A stretch of DNA of 51,102 nt, from assembly GCA_003169735.1 (NCBI GenBank), contig PNAP01000100.1, forward strand, positions 1-51,102, in the 5' to 3' direction. Source of the DNA: Chloroflexota bacterium (GTDB lineage: Bacteria > Chloroflexota > Limnocylindria > Limnocylindrales > CSP1-4). Below are positions 39,500-47,484 of this stretch, in pieces. A model generated the notes under the pieces. That model was not told where the DNA came from, did no database searches, and was given only the letters and a program-made list of their open reading frames with translations. How positions within the stretch are numbered: the stretch's first letter is position 1; each line of letters starts with the position of its first letter. A program made the translations under genes and the position numbers.

Positions 39500-40069
39500 T
39501 CGGGATTGATGACCCGTGAGGGCGACGGCGTGGCGATATCTCCTCGACCCCACACCATCACCCGATCGTGCCGAAGCAACGGCCCACGCAACTCTCCCTC
39601 ATCGACCGGCCAGCGTCTACGCGACGCCCAAGGCGCTCGCGAGCAACTGCGCCAGATGTTGCGTGTGGTGAAGTAGATCGACCACAGCAGTAGGGCTCGG
39701 GAGAAATCCAACTTGTGTATTCCGTCGATGGAGGCGCAGAAGTGGGCCAGACGATGCCCCTCACCGTGCACGTCTGCGCGAGCCCGATGCTGACCCCTTG
39801 CTCTTTGCCGTGACGATGTCGATTGCTCCGTAGGCTCTCGCGAGGCGAATCCCTACGGCGGATCTAGTCCCGTCCGTCCCTCAGGTCGCTGTCGGTGGAG
39901 CCCGCCCGAGGTCAGAAGTGCGCGAGCAGTCCCACCCCTACGCGCTCATCGTGACCGTCTCATTCAAGATATTGGGCGAACGCGGAGGCCCCTCCGGGCT
40001 ATTGTCCAGGCGACGACGAACGGATCGAGTTCAACCATGATGCGGAGAACCTAGCGGGGGAGGACATCG
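39500..40069. other. No gene recognised; one hairpin
   Basis: The stretch has a dispersed hairpin at 39553-39570. A minus-strand frame near 39580-39770 reads WSIYFTTRNIWRS in one phase but nothing I can assign. The final part contains GGGGGAGG, the ribosome site of the patatin-like fragment. Confidence 0.4.
39553..39570. repeat. Dispersed hairpin CACCATC-ACCC-GATCGTG
   Basis: 7-bp stem with one mismatch, 54 bp after the RHS remnant. Same class as the copies at 3246 and 3895. Confidence 0.55.
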
Positions 40070-40138
40070 ATGACGGAGCCGGATCGATCTAACGAGACTG
40101 TGGCACGCACCGTTGCAATCTGCCTGTCCGGTGGAGGT
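40070..40138 (+). pseudogene. Patatin-like phospholipase, 5' end only
   Basis: ATG 40070, with GGGGGAGG before it, starts MTEPDRSNETVARTVAICLS ending in GGG. Patatin-like proteins open with (I/L)CLSGGG, the oxyanion-hole glycine loop, before GYRA. Here the sequence leaves the family right after GGG at 40138, where the transposase remnant begins in another frame. The catalytic Ser and Asp parts are absent. Confidence 0.5.
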
Positions 40139-40259
40139 CCGCGTCCTTTACAACATCATCCGACCGCACGAGGCGCTCGACTTCGCGATACCCAGCAGCC
40201 GCTACCTGGCCGAGCCTCATGAACCCAACCTATTCGGGCCCGAAAGTGTGCCAAATACT
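40137..40259 (+). pseudogene. Transposase C-terminal remnant (rve-type, IS3/IS481-like)
   Basis: RVLYNIIRPHEALDFAIPSS followed by RYLAEPHEPNLFGPESVPNT. YN.IRPHEAL....P..RY is the conserved end of DDE/rve integrase-core transposases. The catalytic DDE part is missing. It abuts the patatin start, so an insertion followed by deletion seems to have destroyed that gene. Confidence 0.6.
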
Positions 40260-40525
40260 TGCCACGGTAAACTGCAATCTGATCTCGATCGGGCTTGCGG
40301 AGCGGCCCGCCGGCGTAGGCGGCGGACGTCTGGGAAGCACTCGCTCGCAGGCCGACAGGGCCGAGGCGAGCTCAAGTGACGCACGTCACGCTGAGCGAGG
40401 ATGGCGTGTCCTGGTCCGATCCGAGGGCCGGCTAACCAGCGCTCGACAACACGGTCATCATGTGATGCGCGGTTGATTGGATCTTCGGCCGCTTATCGAC
40501 CCCGGCACCCGGGCGGGAGGAAGGC

Positions 40526-41401
40526 ATGACGAAGGCCAGCGCGTCGCCCTTGGTCGATCGCACGATCCGGCTGCACGACGGCCGACAGATGGCGTACTGC
40601 GAATGGGGCGATCTTCGGGGTTCGCCGGCGGTCCTGCTGCATGGAATGCCAGGCTCCCGCCTGTTCTGTCCGGACGACGAGGCGACCGAGGCGGCGGGCG
40701 TGCGCCTCCTGACGATCGATCGCCCAGGGTATGGACTATCGGACCCTCGACCGGGCCGCACGCTCCTTGACTGGGCGAACGATTACCTCGAGTTCGCTGG
40801 ACAGCTCGACCTTCCGCCGTGCCCCGTCGTGGGCTGGTCGTCCGGCGGGCCGTATGCCCTGGCCCTGGGCTTCCGCGCCCCCGATCACGTCTCGACGATC
40901 GGCCAAGCCGCGGGCAGCGGGCCCATCGACAAGATGACGGGCGCCCTTGACGCGTACTCACCGAATGGCCGCGCCGCCGCCGAGCTGCTGGCCCGCGACC
41001 GCGCCGCCGGCATCGCGGCCTTCAACAAGCACCTCGCCTGGTACGCCGGCGACGGCTGGGAGACGATGTTCGCGGAGAGCTGGGGCGAGGCCGACGACCG
41101 GGTGCTCGCCGAACCCGAGACCCTCGAGGCAATGAAGCGATGGTTGCGCGAGGGCGCAAGACAGGGCTCGGCCGGATACGCGGCTGACGCGACCGTCGAC
41201 GCAGAACCGTGGGGCTTCTCAGTGGCCGACATCCGGCAGCCCGTGCACGTCTGGTGGGGAGAGGCCGATCCCAACGTCAGTCGGGCGCACACCGACTACC
41301 TTGCCGAGTCGATCCCACGAGCGACTCTGGTCACCTATCCCGGGGAGGGCCATCTCTTCCCGATCAGCCATTGGGGCGAGATGCTCGCCGCCTTGCTCTG
41401 A
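40526..41401 (+). CDS. Alpha/beta hydrolase
   Basis: 291 residues. The order is typical: LLHGMPGSRLF (oxyanion HG motif), DRPGYGLSDPRPGRTL, nucleophile elbow GWSSGG with Ser near residue 106, a lid region (about 135-215), VHVWWGEADPNVS with the likely acid, and PGEGHLFPISHW with the catalytic His. This is the family of soluble esterases, haloperoxidases and epoxide hydrolases; the Asp-type nucleophile of dehalogenases is absent, so an esterase-like activity is most probable. GGGAGGAAGGC leads into ATG 40526. Monocistronic. Confidence 0.85.
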   Translation: MTKASASPLVDRTIRLHDGRQMAYCEWGDLRGSPAVLLHGMPGSRLFCPDDEATEAAGVRLLTIDRPGYGLSDPRPGRTLLDWANDYLEFAGQLDLPPCPVVGWSSGGPYALALGFRAPDHVSTIGQAAGSGPIDKMTGALDAYSPNGRAAAELLARDRAAGIAAFNKHLAWYAGDGWETMFAESWGEADDRVLAEPETLEAMKRWLREGARQGSAGYAADATVDAEPWGFSVADIRQPVHVWWGEADPNVSRAHTDYLAESIPRATLVTYPGEGHLFPISHWGEMLAALL

Positions 41402-41734
41402 CCATCGGATTAGGGCCCGGACCCGTGGCCTCGGCCCGCGACGACCAATGGATCAGCTTTCGGTGCTGCTTGCGCCGTCCTGTTCCTTGTCCTCACTTGA
41501 GGGCTCGATCGGCCTGACGCTCTGGTCGTCGGGTCCAGACTGATGGTGGCAACGCGGGGTCGTCAGGCGGGCGGGCGCCCGAGTGGCAGCGTTCGGACCC
41601 TATCCACCCGAGTGACGGGTTGGGGGGATGTTTGGTCTCGGGCAAGACACGATCCAATGATCGTGTCTTCGCCCCCGGGCACACATCCCGAGCGATGTAG
41701 GCGCTCCCGCGGGGACTGAATGAGTCTGCAGGGG
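41402..41734. other. Intergenic, convergent genes; one long hairpin
   Basis: No coding frame is convincing. The stretch separates the 3' ends of the hydrolase and the kinase gene and contains the 11-bp hairpin at 41644-41669. Confidence 0.5.
41644..41669. terminator. 11-bp hairpin with CACGATC-CAAT-GATCGTG core
   Basis: AAGACACGATC pairs perfectly with GATCGTGTCTT around CAAT. It is the longest member of the dispersed hairpin family and lies between two convergent genes, so it could terminate transcription from both sides. Confidence 0.55.
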
Positions 41735-42658
41735 TCAGTTCCCGATGAGGGCGAGCGTCCTCTCGGCGCTCGTGGTCAGCTCGTCCCATCGACCGGTCAG
41801 GGCGTTGTACTGCTGGGCGTCGAGCCCGATGTGCACCTCGTAACAGCGCAGCCGTTCGTGGAAGCCGGACCCTCCGAATAGCTCGCGCGCCATGGCTCGG
41901 ATGCGGGTCGCATCGATGGCCGGATGCCAGGGTGACCAGAACGTCAGCCACGCCACGTCGTAGAGCGGGTCACCGACCAACGAGTTGCCCCAGTCGAACA
42001 CACCGGTCAGGCGATCGCCATCGACCAGCACGTTGCCCGCGAGCAGATCGCCGTGGATGACCCGACGGTCATCGGGACAGGCGGCGACGAGTCCCTCGAG
42101 CGCCGCATAGGCGACATCGAACGACGCTGCGGCACCGGGCACCGACGAGAGGGCCGTACGCCAGCCGCGCATCCTGACATCGTCGCGGTGAGCGACCGAC
42201 AGCAGGAACTCAGGCCAGGTCGGATACGGCGCCGAGCCGTCGTCGGCCCGCCACAGGCCGTAGCCCGAGCCGGACGGGTCGATCGTCTGCAGCGCATCGA
42301 GTGCTCGGAAGAGCGCCGGCAGGATGCGCCCGAAGCCGCGCGCATCGAGCGAGTCGAGATCGACGCCGCGTGCCCGTTCCGAGACGGCATAGACGAGGCC
42401 ATCGAAAGCCCGACCGATGTCAAGCACGCGCGGGATGGGCAGATCGGGGCCAGCCCACGACGCAGCGCTTCGGTCCTTGGCGTAGTCCTCGCGATAGCGG
42501 CCGAAGCGGACCACGAGTTCCCGACCGGCGGCTCGGAAGCCGAAGGCGCTCGACCACTCGCCGCGTGGCAAGCGGCGTAGCTCCTCCACCGCCGGGAAGC
42601 GCCGCGATAGGAACGTCCGGACGGAAGCCAGGTCGAGCAGCTGGTCGGACGTCACCAT
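41735..42658 (-). CDS. Aminoglycoside phosphotransferase-family kinase (APH/hygromycin kinase-like)
   Basis: 307 residues. Seen: SSAFGFRAAGRELVVRFG (nucleotide loop and lysine region is Arg-rich), the Brenner motif HGDLLAGNVLVDG with the catalytic Asp, and FDWGNSLVGDPLYDVAWLTF with the metal-binding Asp. This matches the APH family (PF01636). Members phosphorylate aminoglycosides, macrolides or sugars, and many environmental ones do not confer resistance, so no drug is assigned. ATG 42658 fits the start of the conserved domain. The C-terminus ERTLALIGN follows a helical substrate lobe. Monocistronic. Confidence 0.8.
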   Translation of the reverse strand: MVTSDQLLDLASVRTFLSRRFPAVEELRRLPRGEWSSAFGFRAAGRELVVRFGRYREDYAKDRSAASWAGPDLPIPRVLDIGRAFDGLVYAVSERARGVDLDSLDARGFGRILPALFRALDALQTIDPSGSGYGLWRADDGSAPYPTWPEFLLSVAHRDDVRMRGWRTALSSVPGAAASFDVAYAALEGLVAACPDDRRVIHGDLLAGNVLVDGDRLTGVFDWGNSLVGDPLYDVAWLTFWSPWHPAIDATRIRAMARELFGGSGFHERLRCYEVHIGLDAQQYNALTGRWDELTTSAERTLALIGN

Positions 42659-42849
42659 GATGCTATCCGGGGCGGGGAAGGCGCCCGCCCGCCCGTGCGT
42701 TCGCAGCGAAGCTGCCCAGGGTCACGGCGAGCGGCTCTGCCATGTGGTCGCCCTAGACCGCCTCGCCATCGACGGCGCGACGACGACCCCCATCGAGTCC
42801 CTGCCGCGGCGGCGGTGCCTGCCAGGCGCCACCTGGTCTGCCCAGGCTG

Positions 42850-44022
42850 TCAGCGCTCGTACGCCAGGGTGAACTGCGAGTCGACAGCTTGCCCATTGGA
42901 TCGGAAGCAGCGCACGCTGACCGTTTGCGGCGTGCCGTCGGTGCGGATGCCGGCGGCGCCGCAACGGACCGCACCGCCGCCATACGCGGTGACGACGACC
43001 GCACCGCCCTTGGGCATCGCCGCGAGCGTCACGGTGTAGCGCCCCGTTCCCTGACGCGTGACGTTGATCGAACCACCGGGGTGTGAGTATCGGTAGTGCT
43101 GGCTCGGAAGGTAGGAGGCAGCTCTGGCACGATTCGCCCAGAGGTACGCGTCATGGGTCTGGATCGACCCTTCGGGCCCGATGCCCTGGAGGAACGTCAG
43201 ATCGAACCGCGCGTCTGCCCTGGTGCCTGACGGATCCCGGCAGATGACCTCGGCGACCATGTCCGCGCCGGCGGGTCCCCAGCTCTCGACGCCACAGCTC
43301 GGCGCGGCCTCAAGAGCGCCCGGCGCGACGCCGTCGCGCGGTAAGCCCGAACCAGCGTAGGCGGTGACCTGGATGTCGCCGCGGGTCGAGCCGAGCCCCG
43401 GCAGCGTGACCTGATAGTCGCCCGCCGATGGGTGGTGGACGGTGTTCGTACCACCGCTGCTATCGAAGCTGTATGTCGCATCCGGTGCGTAGTCGACGGC
43501 CGATCCGGACCGGTCGGCCCAGAGATAGGCGAGCGGCCCGGGATCGCCGTTCGAGTAGAGATACGTCAGGGTGAACGGGGAGTCGGCCGGCGCGCCGGTG
43601 CGGGTGGTGCAGGTGACGTCGATGAACTCGTCGCCACTCTCGTACCAGTCCAGGACGTCGCAGTACTTGCCCGACTTCCCCAGCGCCGTCACGTGCGGCA
43701 CGCCACCGAGCACACCCATCCCTCCGAGGGTCACGAGATAGGCCCCGGTCGCGCTCCGTGAGACCGTGTCGTTGCCGCCGAACCAATTGCCCTGATCGTT
43801 GGCCGCGAGCGCGGAAGACGCGGTCTTGTCGCGCTCGGTCACCCAACCCCACTCATCGACGTACTTCAGTGCAGGCCGGATGGGCGCTGCGCCTTGGACC
43901 GGAACAGCGCGCTCGACGTTTCGTGCGAGGGCCGAACCACCCGTGGCCATGAGAAGCATGCCGGCGCAAGAGGCGAAGACCAGAGCGACTCTCGGCGACC
44001 AGATGCGCGTGCTCGTGGACAT
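42850..44022 (-). CDS. Secreted protein with three repeated domains (paralogue of 17.8-19.0 kb)
   Basis: 390 residues. Signal peptide PRVALVFASCAGMLLMATGG, cleaved near SALAR. Three repeats of about 110 residues have the same pattern as the paralogue: WGWVTERDKTASSALA, AYLWADRSGSAVDYAPD, AYLWANRARAASYLPS, with GAYLVTLGGMG, GDYQVTLPGLG and GRYTVTLAAMP strands and a pair of cysteines each. It ends FTLAYER. ATG 44022 is selected because it begins the signal peptide; upstream residues are not signal-like. The two copies are diverged, so the duplication is old. Function unknown, probably surface structural. Confidence 0.65.
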   Translation of the reverse strand: MSTSTRIWSPRVALVFASCAGMLLMATGGSALARNVERAVPVQGAAPIRPALKYVDEWGWVTERDKTASSALAANDQGNWFGGNDTVSRSATGAYLVTLGGMGVLGGVPHVTALGKSGKYCDVLDWYESGDEFIDVTCTTRTGAPADSPFTLTYLYSNGDPGPLAYLWADRSGSAVDYAPDATYSFDSSGGTNTVHHPSAGDYQVTLPGLGSTRGDIQVTAYAGSGLPRDGVAPGALEAAPSCGVESWGPAGADMVAEVICRDPSGTRADARFDLTFLQGIGPEGSIQTHDAYLWANRARAASYLPSQHYRYSHPGGSINVTRQGTGRYTVTLAAMPKGGAVVVTAYGGGAVRCGAAGIRTDGTPQTVSVRCFRSNGQAVDSQFTLAYER

Positions 44023-44093
44023 CTCAGCCTCGGGGTGACGGGTTAGGCTGCTGGCAGGATAGCCCCTCCCCCCAGGCGGTCGATCGTCGCCTC

Positions 44094-44222
44094 TCATTGG
44101 CCAAGCGAGATCGCGCTCAGGTCCACGACCAGCAGGGCGCCGGCGATGACCACCGGCACGATGACCTCATCGTGTGGGTCTTCGCGGTGTTCAGCCACGC
44201 CTTGGAGTTCTCGGCGCCGCAT
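44094..44222 (-). CDS. Possible 42-residue single-helix membrane peptide
   Basis: From ATG 44222 the minus strand encodes MRRRELQGVAEHREDPHDE followed by a hydrophobic segment (VIVPVVIAGALLVVDL) and a stop. No ribosome site is visible and a plus-strand frame overlaps, so this is tentative. Nothing else is seen between 44023 and 44339. Confidence 0.25.
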   Translation of the reverse strand: MRRRELQGVAEHREDPHDEVIVPVVIAGALLVVDLSAISLGQ

Positions 44223-44339
44223 CGCGGATGCGGTCGGCTGCGCATGCTCGCAAGGAGCGCCGTCGCATCCGGTCAGGTTCGGGCGAACGACCTCACGCGC
44301 GCGACCGGTGCGACCTCGATCCCGTTGCGGCGTGCTGGC

Positions 44340-45584
44340 TCAGCCCTCCAGGATCCCCGGTGACAGCGATCCAACAGAGATGGCGGTGATGCGGATGTAC
44401 GACAGCGATGCGCCGCCGCTCAGGACCCTGCATTGCAGCTTCGCGCTGCCGGCCGAGGCGAGCTCGTGCGCGGTCTGCAGATACAGACCGGTGGATCCGG
44501 TCGGACCGCCGTAGCTACCGATCAGATCGTTGTCCGTGGCGACGACAAGCTGGCACTCGACCGGTTGCGCTGCGCCGTCCGTCAGCACGGCCTTGGCTTG
44601 GACATACCAGGCGCCGGCGGGAAGCGACAGAGACTCGACCGTCTTGAATGTGCCGCTGGCGATGTTGACGCTGGCCGCCTCGTAACCCGAGATGACGAGC
44701 GGCGTGCCGCTGCCCGACGTGCTCGACGCGCCTCCGAACGCCTTGCGCGTCAGCTTGCCGGTCTTGATGGCGAAGATCCGCTCGTAGGTCGTGGTGAACG
44801 TGCTCGCCGACTTGCACTGGAGGTTCACCCTCCCGGCAGAGCTGAAGCCGTGGGCGATCTGCACGCCCTCTTCCTCGGTGTTGCCCTGCTGCCCGGTGTC
44901 GTAAAGACCGACCTGCGTCCGGTCGAGGTCCGTCCCGAGAGACAGCTGGCACGAGACGTGGCTCGTCGCGTTCGGCGCGTCGTTCGCGACGTCGGCCTTG
45001 CCCAGGATCCACCACCTGCCGGCCGGGAGGTTCAGGCTGTTCAGCGTGTGGTACGTGTTGTCTCCGGTGTGAGCGGCGCCGACGGTGGCCCGGAAACGCG
45101 CCTGCGGACTGTTCGTCCCGGAGGTGAAGACCTCGACCGCGGTGAACCGCATGACCGAGAGATGGATCTCCCCGGCCCCCGCATCGGTCCTGCAACTCAG
45201 CGCCGCGTCCCACATGCTCGAGCTCGTGGCCAGGATCGTCAGGTACATCGACGAGTGGGAACGTCCGGTCGCGCCACTGGTGAGCAGGACCGACGTCCGA
45301 TCCGTGGCCCCGGCCGGCCCGTCCAGCTCGCATTGCGTCTGCTCGCCCGTGACGTAGGACGCAGCGTCGTTACTGAGCATGGCCGTTACGGTCACCCACC
45401 AGGTCCCCACCGGGATGGGCATGACGATCTCGCCGGCGAACGAGCCGCTGTTGATAGCCAGCAAACCGTCGTACTGGCCGTAGATGACCGTAGGGCTCGT
45501 GGCACTCGCCGGCGCCGCGCCGAGCAGCGTCAGCAGCAACGGCAGAGCCGCGATGATCGATCGTGATCGGAGGCGTCGCGACAT
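44340..45584 (-). CDS. Secreted protein with three tandem beta domains, unknown
   Basis: 414 residues. Signal peptide IIAALPLLLTLLGAAPASA. Three domains of about 125 residues share a pattern: VGTWWVTVTAMLSNDA / PAGRWWILGKADVANDAPN / PAGAWYVQAKAVLTDGA at the same place, each followed by a (E/S)CQL or QCEL strand and closing with ALSC, NLQC or KLQC, so each domain has a likely disulfide. The fold resembles beta-sandwich carbohydrate- or adhesin-type modules but no family is assigned. AAGGGAGATCC precedes ATG 45584. Extracellular. Confidence 0.65.
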   Translation of the reverse strand: MSRRLRSRSIIAALPLLLTLLGAAPASATSPTVIYGQYDGLLAINSGSFAGEIVMPIPVGTWWVTVTAMLSNDAASYVTGEQTQCELDGPAGATDRTSVLLTSGATGRSHSSMYLTILATSSSMWDAALSCRTDAGAGEIHLSVMRFTAVEVFTSGTNSPQARFRATVGAAHTGDNTYHTLNSLNLPAGRWWILGKADVANDAPNATSHVSCQLSLGTDLDRTQVGLYDTGQQGNTEEEGVQIAHGFSSAGRVNLQCKSASTFTTTYERIFAIKTGKLTRKAFGGASSTSGSGTPLVISGYEAASVNIASGTFKTVESLSLPAGAWYVQAKAVLTDGAAQPVECQLVVATDNDLIGSYGGPTGSTGLYLQTAHELASAGSAKLQCRVLSGGASLSYIRITAISVGSLSPGILEG

Positions 45585-46088
45585 GGATCTCCCTTGGTTC
45601 GCCGGCTTGGAGCCGGGAGCATGGTCTGCCGGTTCATGGGCGTCAAGTGAGCGCCACAGCTGCGGCCGGGCTGACGTTCGACGGACGGCGAAGATTCGCC
45701 CGTCAAGATGGGCTCCCGCCGCCCGTGACCTGATCGCAGCGCCACGGTGCCCGAGCTGCCGCTTCGCCGGAACGGCGGCCTAGAACCTACGTGGTGCGAC
45801 GCAGTGCGACTCGGGAGCACAGAACGCGTAGCATCGAACCCAACATGCCAGCAGACGAGATCGATCTGCGTGCGGCAGTCGTCTGCTCTGCCAGAAACAC
45901 AGCGAAACCCTCGTCCCGAAGCCCGTGCACGCCGGATGATCGTTCGTAGCTAGGTCTGGCGATGTCGGGCGCAGTGATGCGCAGTAGGGCTGGTGGAAGC
46001 AACGCCGGCATCGCGACTCCGGCCTGCAAACGCGATCGCGGCCCCGACCACCTCACTCCGATCGCTGACTCAGCCGTCAATGGTTCGA
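45585..46088. other. No gene recognised; degenerate GCCGAAGA element
   Basis: GACGGCGAAGATTCGCCCGT followed by CAAGATGG at 45684-45712 is a decayed copy of the short element. No coding frame on either strand has a ribosome site or a known motif. Confidence 0.4.
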
Positions 46089-47246
46089 CTAGATGATGGC
46101 CTTCGGGCTGGTCTGACCGTTGGCGCCTCCGACCACGACGACCTCGTCGCCGATGGCCGCGATGGCGACGGCCTGCGCCATCGCAAATGCTGGGTCGTCA
46201 GGCAGCCGTGTCCAGGTTGTCGCGTCGGCCGATGTCCAAATGGCGGCACCATCCTGTCCGTATCCCGCGGCCATCAGGCCTGAACCCACAGTGGCGACGC
46301 CATGCATCACGGCATCGTGGAGACCGGCCGCATCAGCCGACCGGATCCAGCTGGTCCCGTCGGAGGAGGTCCACACGGCAGCGCCATTGGTTCCCTGTCC
46401 AACGGCCACGAAACCCGAAGGTCGAGCGACGATGGCAAGCATCGCGGCGTCGGTGAAATCGGGCTGCGACGGGAGCCGCTTCCAGTGGCTGCCATCAGCG
46501 GATGTCCACACGCTGGCGTCCGCTCCGCTCGGACTTTTGCTCTGTATCGAGCCTACCGCGACGAGTCCCTTCGGGCCGACGGCGACGTCCGCGATCCGCG
46601 CGTTCGCAATGTCCGGCGCGTCCGCGACCTGAGTCCAGGAATCTCCCGTGGCGGAGGTCCACACTCGGCCCCCGTAGACGAGAGGTTCGGGCGTGACCAC
46701 TTCGGTCCCGACACCGACATACTGACCAGCGATCGAGGCGAACCGGACGGGCTCCGCAGTGTTTTCGCCGACGAACGCGGGCGCCAGAGTCCACGTCGTG
46801 CCATCGAATGTCACCTCGCCGGTCGTGACACATTCGCCCGTGCCCGCGCATGGCACCCCGAATGCGGTGAGGCCGGCCCCGGTCGTCACCACCGAGTCGA
46901 GCGGCATGGTGCTCAGTGCCGCTTGCCCTGGAGTCGCCTGCCACGTCGTGCCGTCGGCCGAGGTCCACACCGCCCCGGGACCCCGAAGACCGCTGCTTCC
47001 CACTGCTGTGAAACCGGTGCTGCCCGCGATAACGTTGCGCACCGCCCCACCGACTGCATTGGGCAGGTCAGCGACCCGATGCCAACCGGACTGGGGCGAG
47101 CCGGATGACGCGCTCGTGGGCGCTGCGCTGACCGGCGCCGCCGATGTGGCCGCCGTGGACGGCGCGCTGGACGCACCCGGTGCCGAGGATCCGCAGCCAA
47201 CGAGGAGCGCTGCACACGCAACCGCCGCGACAAGCCCAGAACGCAT
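46089..47246 (-). CDS. Lipoprotein with a sialidase/BNR-like beta-propeller
   Basis: 385 residues. The N-terminus MRSGLVAAVACAALLVGC is a lipoprotein signal with lipobox LVGC at about residue 18, followed by an Ala/Ser/Pro linker. The body is at least five repeats of about 55 residues with VWTSADGTTW, VWTSATGDSW, VWTSADGSHW, VWTSSDGTSW and IWTSADATTW, the BNR/Asp-box type (S.DG..W) of six- or seven-blade propellers. No sialidase arginine triad is obvious, so a binding or scaffold role is more likely than catalysis. GGAGG lies before ATG 47246. It is divergent from the cyclase fusion gene, with 238 bp between the starts. Confidence 0.75.
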   Translation of the reverse strand: MRSGLVAAVACAALLVGCGSSAPGASSAPSTAATSAAPVSAAPTSASSGSPQSGWHRVADLPNAVGGAVRNVIAGSTGFTAVGSSGLRGPGAVWTSADGTTWQATPGQAALSTMPLDSVVTTGAGLTAFGVPCAGTGECVTTGEVTFDGTTWTLAPAFVGENTAEPVRFASIAGQYVGVGTEVVTPEPLVYGGRVWTSATGDSWTQVADAPDIANARIADVAVGPKGLVAVGSIQSKSPSGADASVWTSADGSHWKRLPSQPDFTDAAMLAIVARPSGFVAVGQGTNGAAVWTSSDGTSWIRSADAAGLHDAVMHGVATVGSGLMAAGYGQDGAAIWTSADATTWTRLPDDPAFAMAQAVAIAAIGDEVVVVGGANGQTSPKAII

Positions 47247-47484
47247 AGAGCCTCCATCCGCAGCATGGGCCGCGTCTGGGAGGCAGTCTGGCACCTTGCG
47301 GTCCGCTCCGATAGACGCCAGATGCAGGCGGTAGGCAGCCGCCAGTGGTAGCTCGCGCGAACGTCAGGCCCCCGGGTCCCGCTCCACCGACCATCGGCTC
47401 GGCGGCCTCGCGCTTGCGCTGACCGGCCGGCGCGTCTAACGTTCCCGGCGGCTACAGATCGACCTATCCGGAGAGCGCTCGTCC

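Noticed and set aside
44433-45566. Long plus-strand frame opposite the triple-domain secreted protein
   Set aside because: Arg/Gly/Val-rich composition without motifs; typical shadow of a high-GC gene on the other strand.
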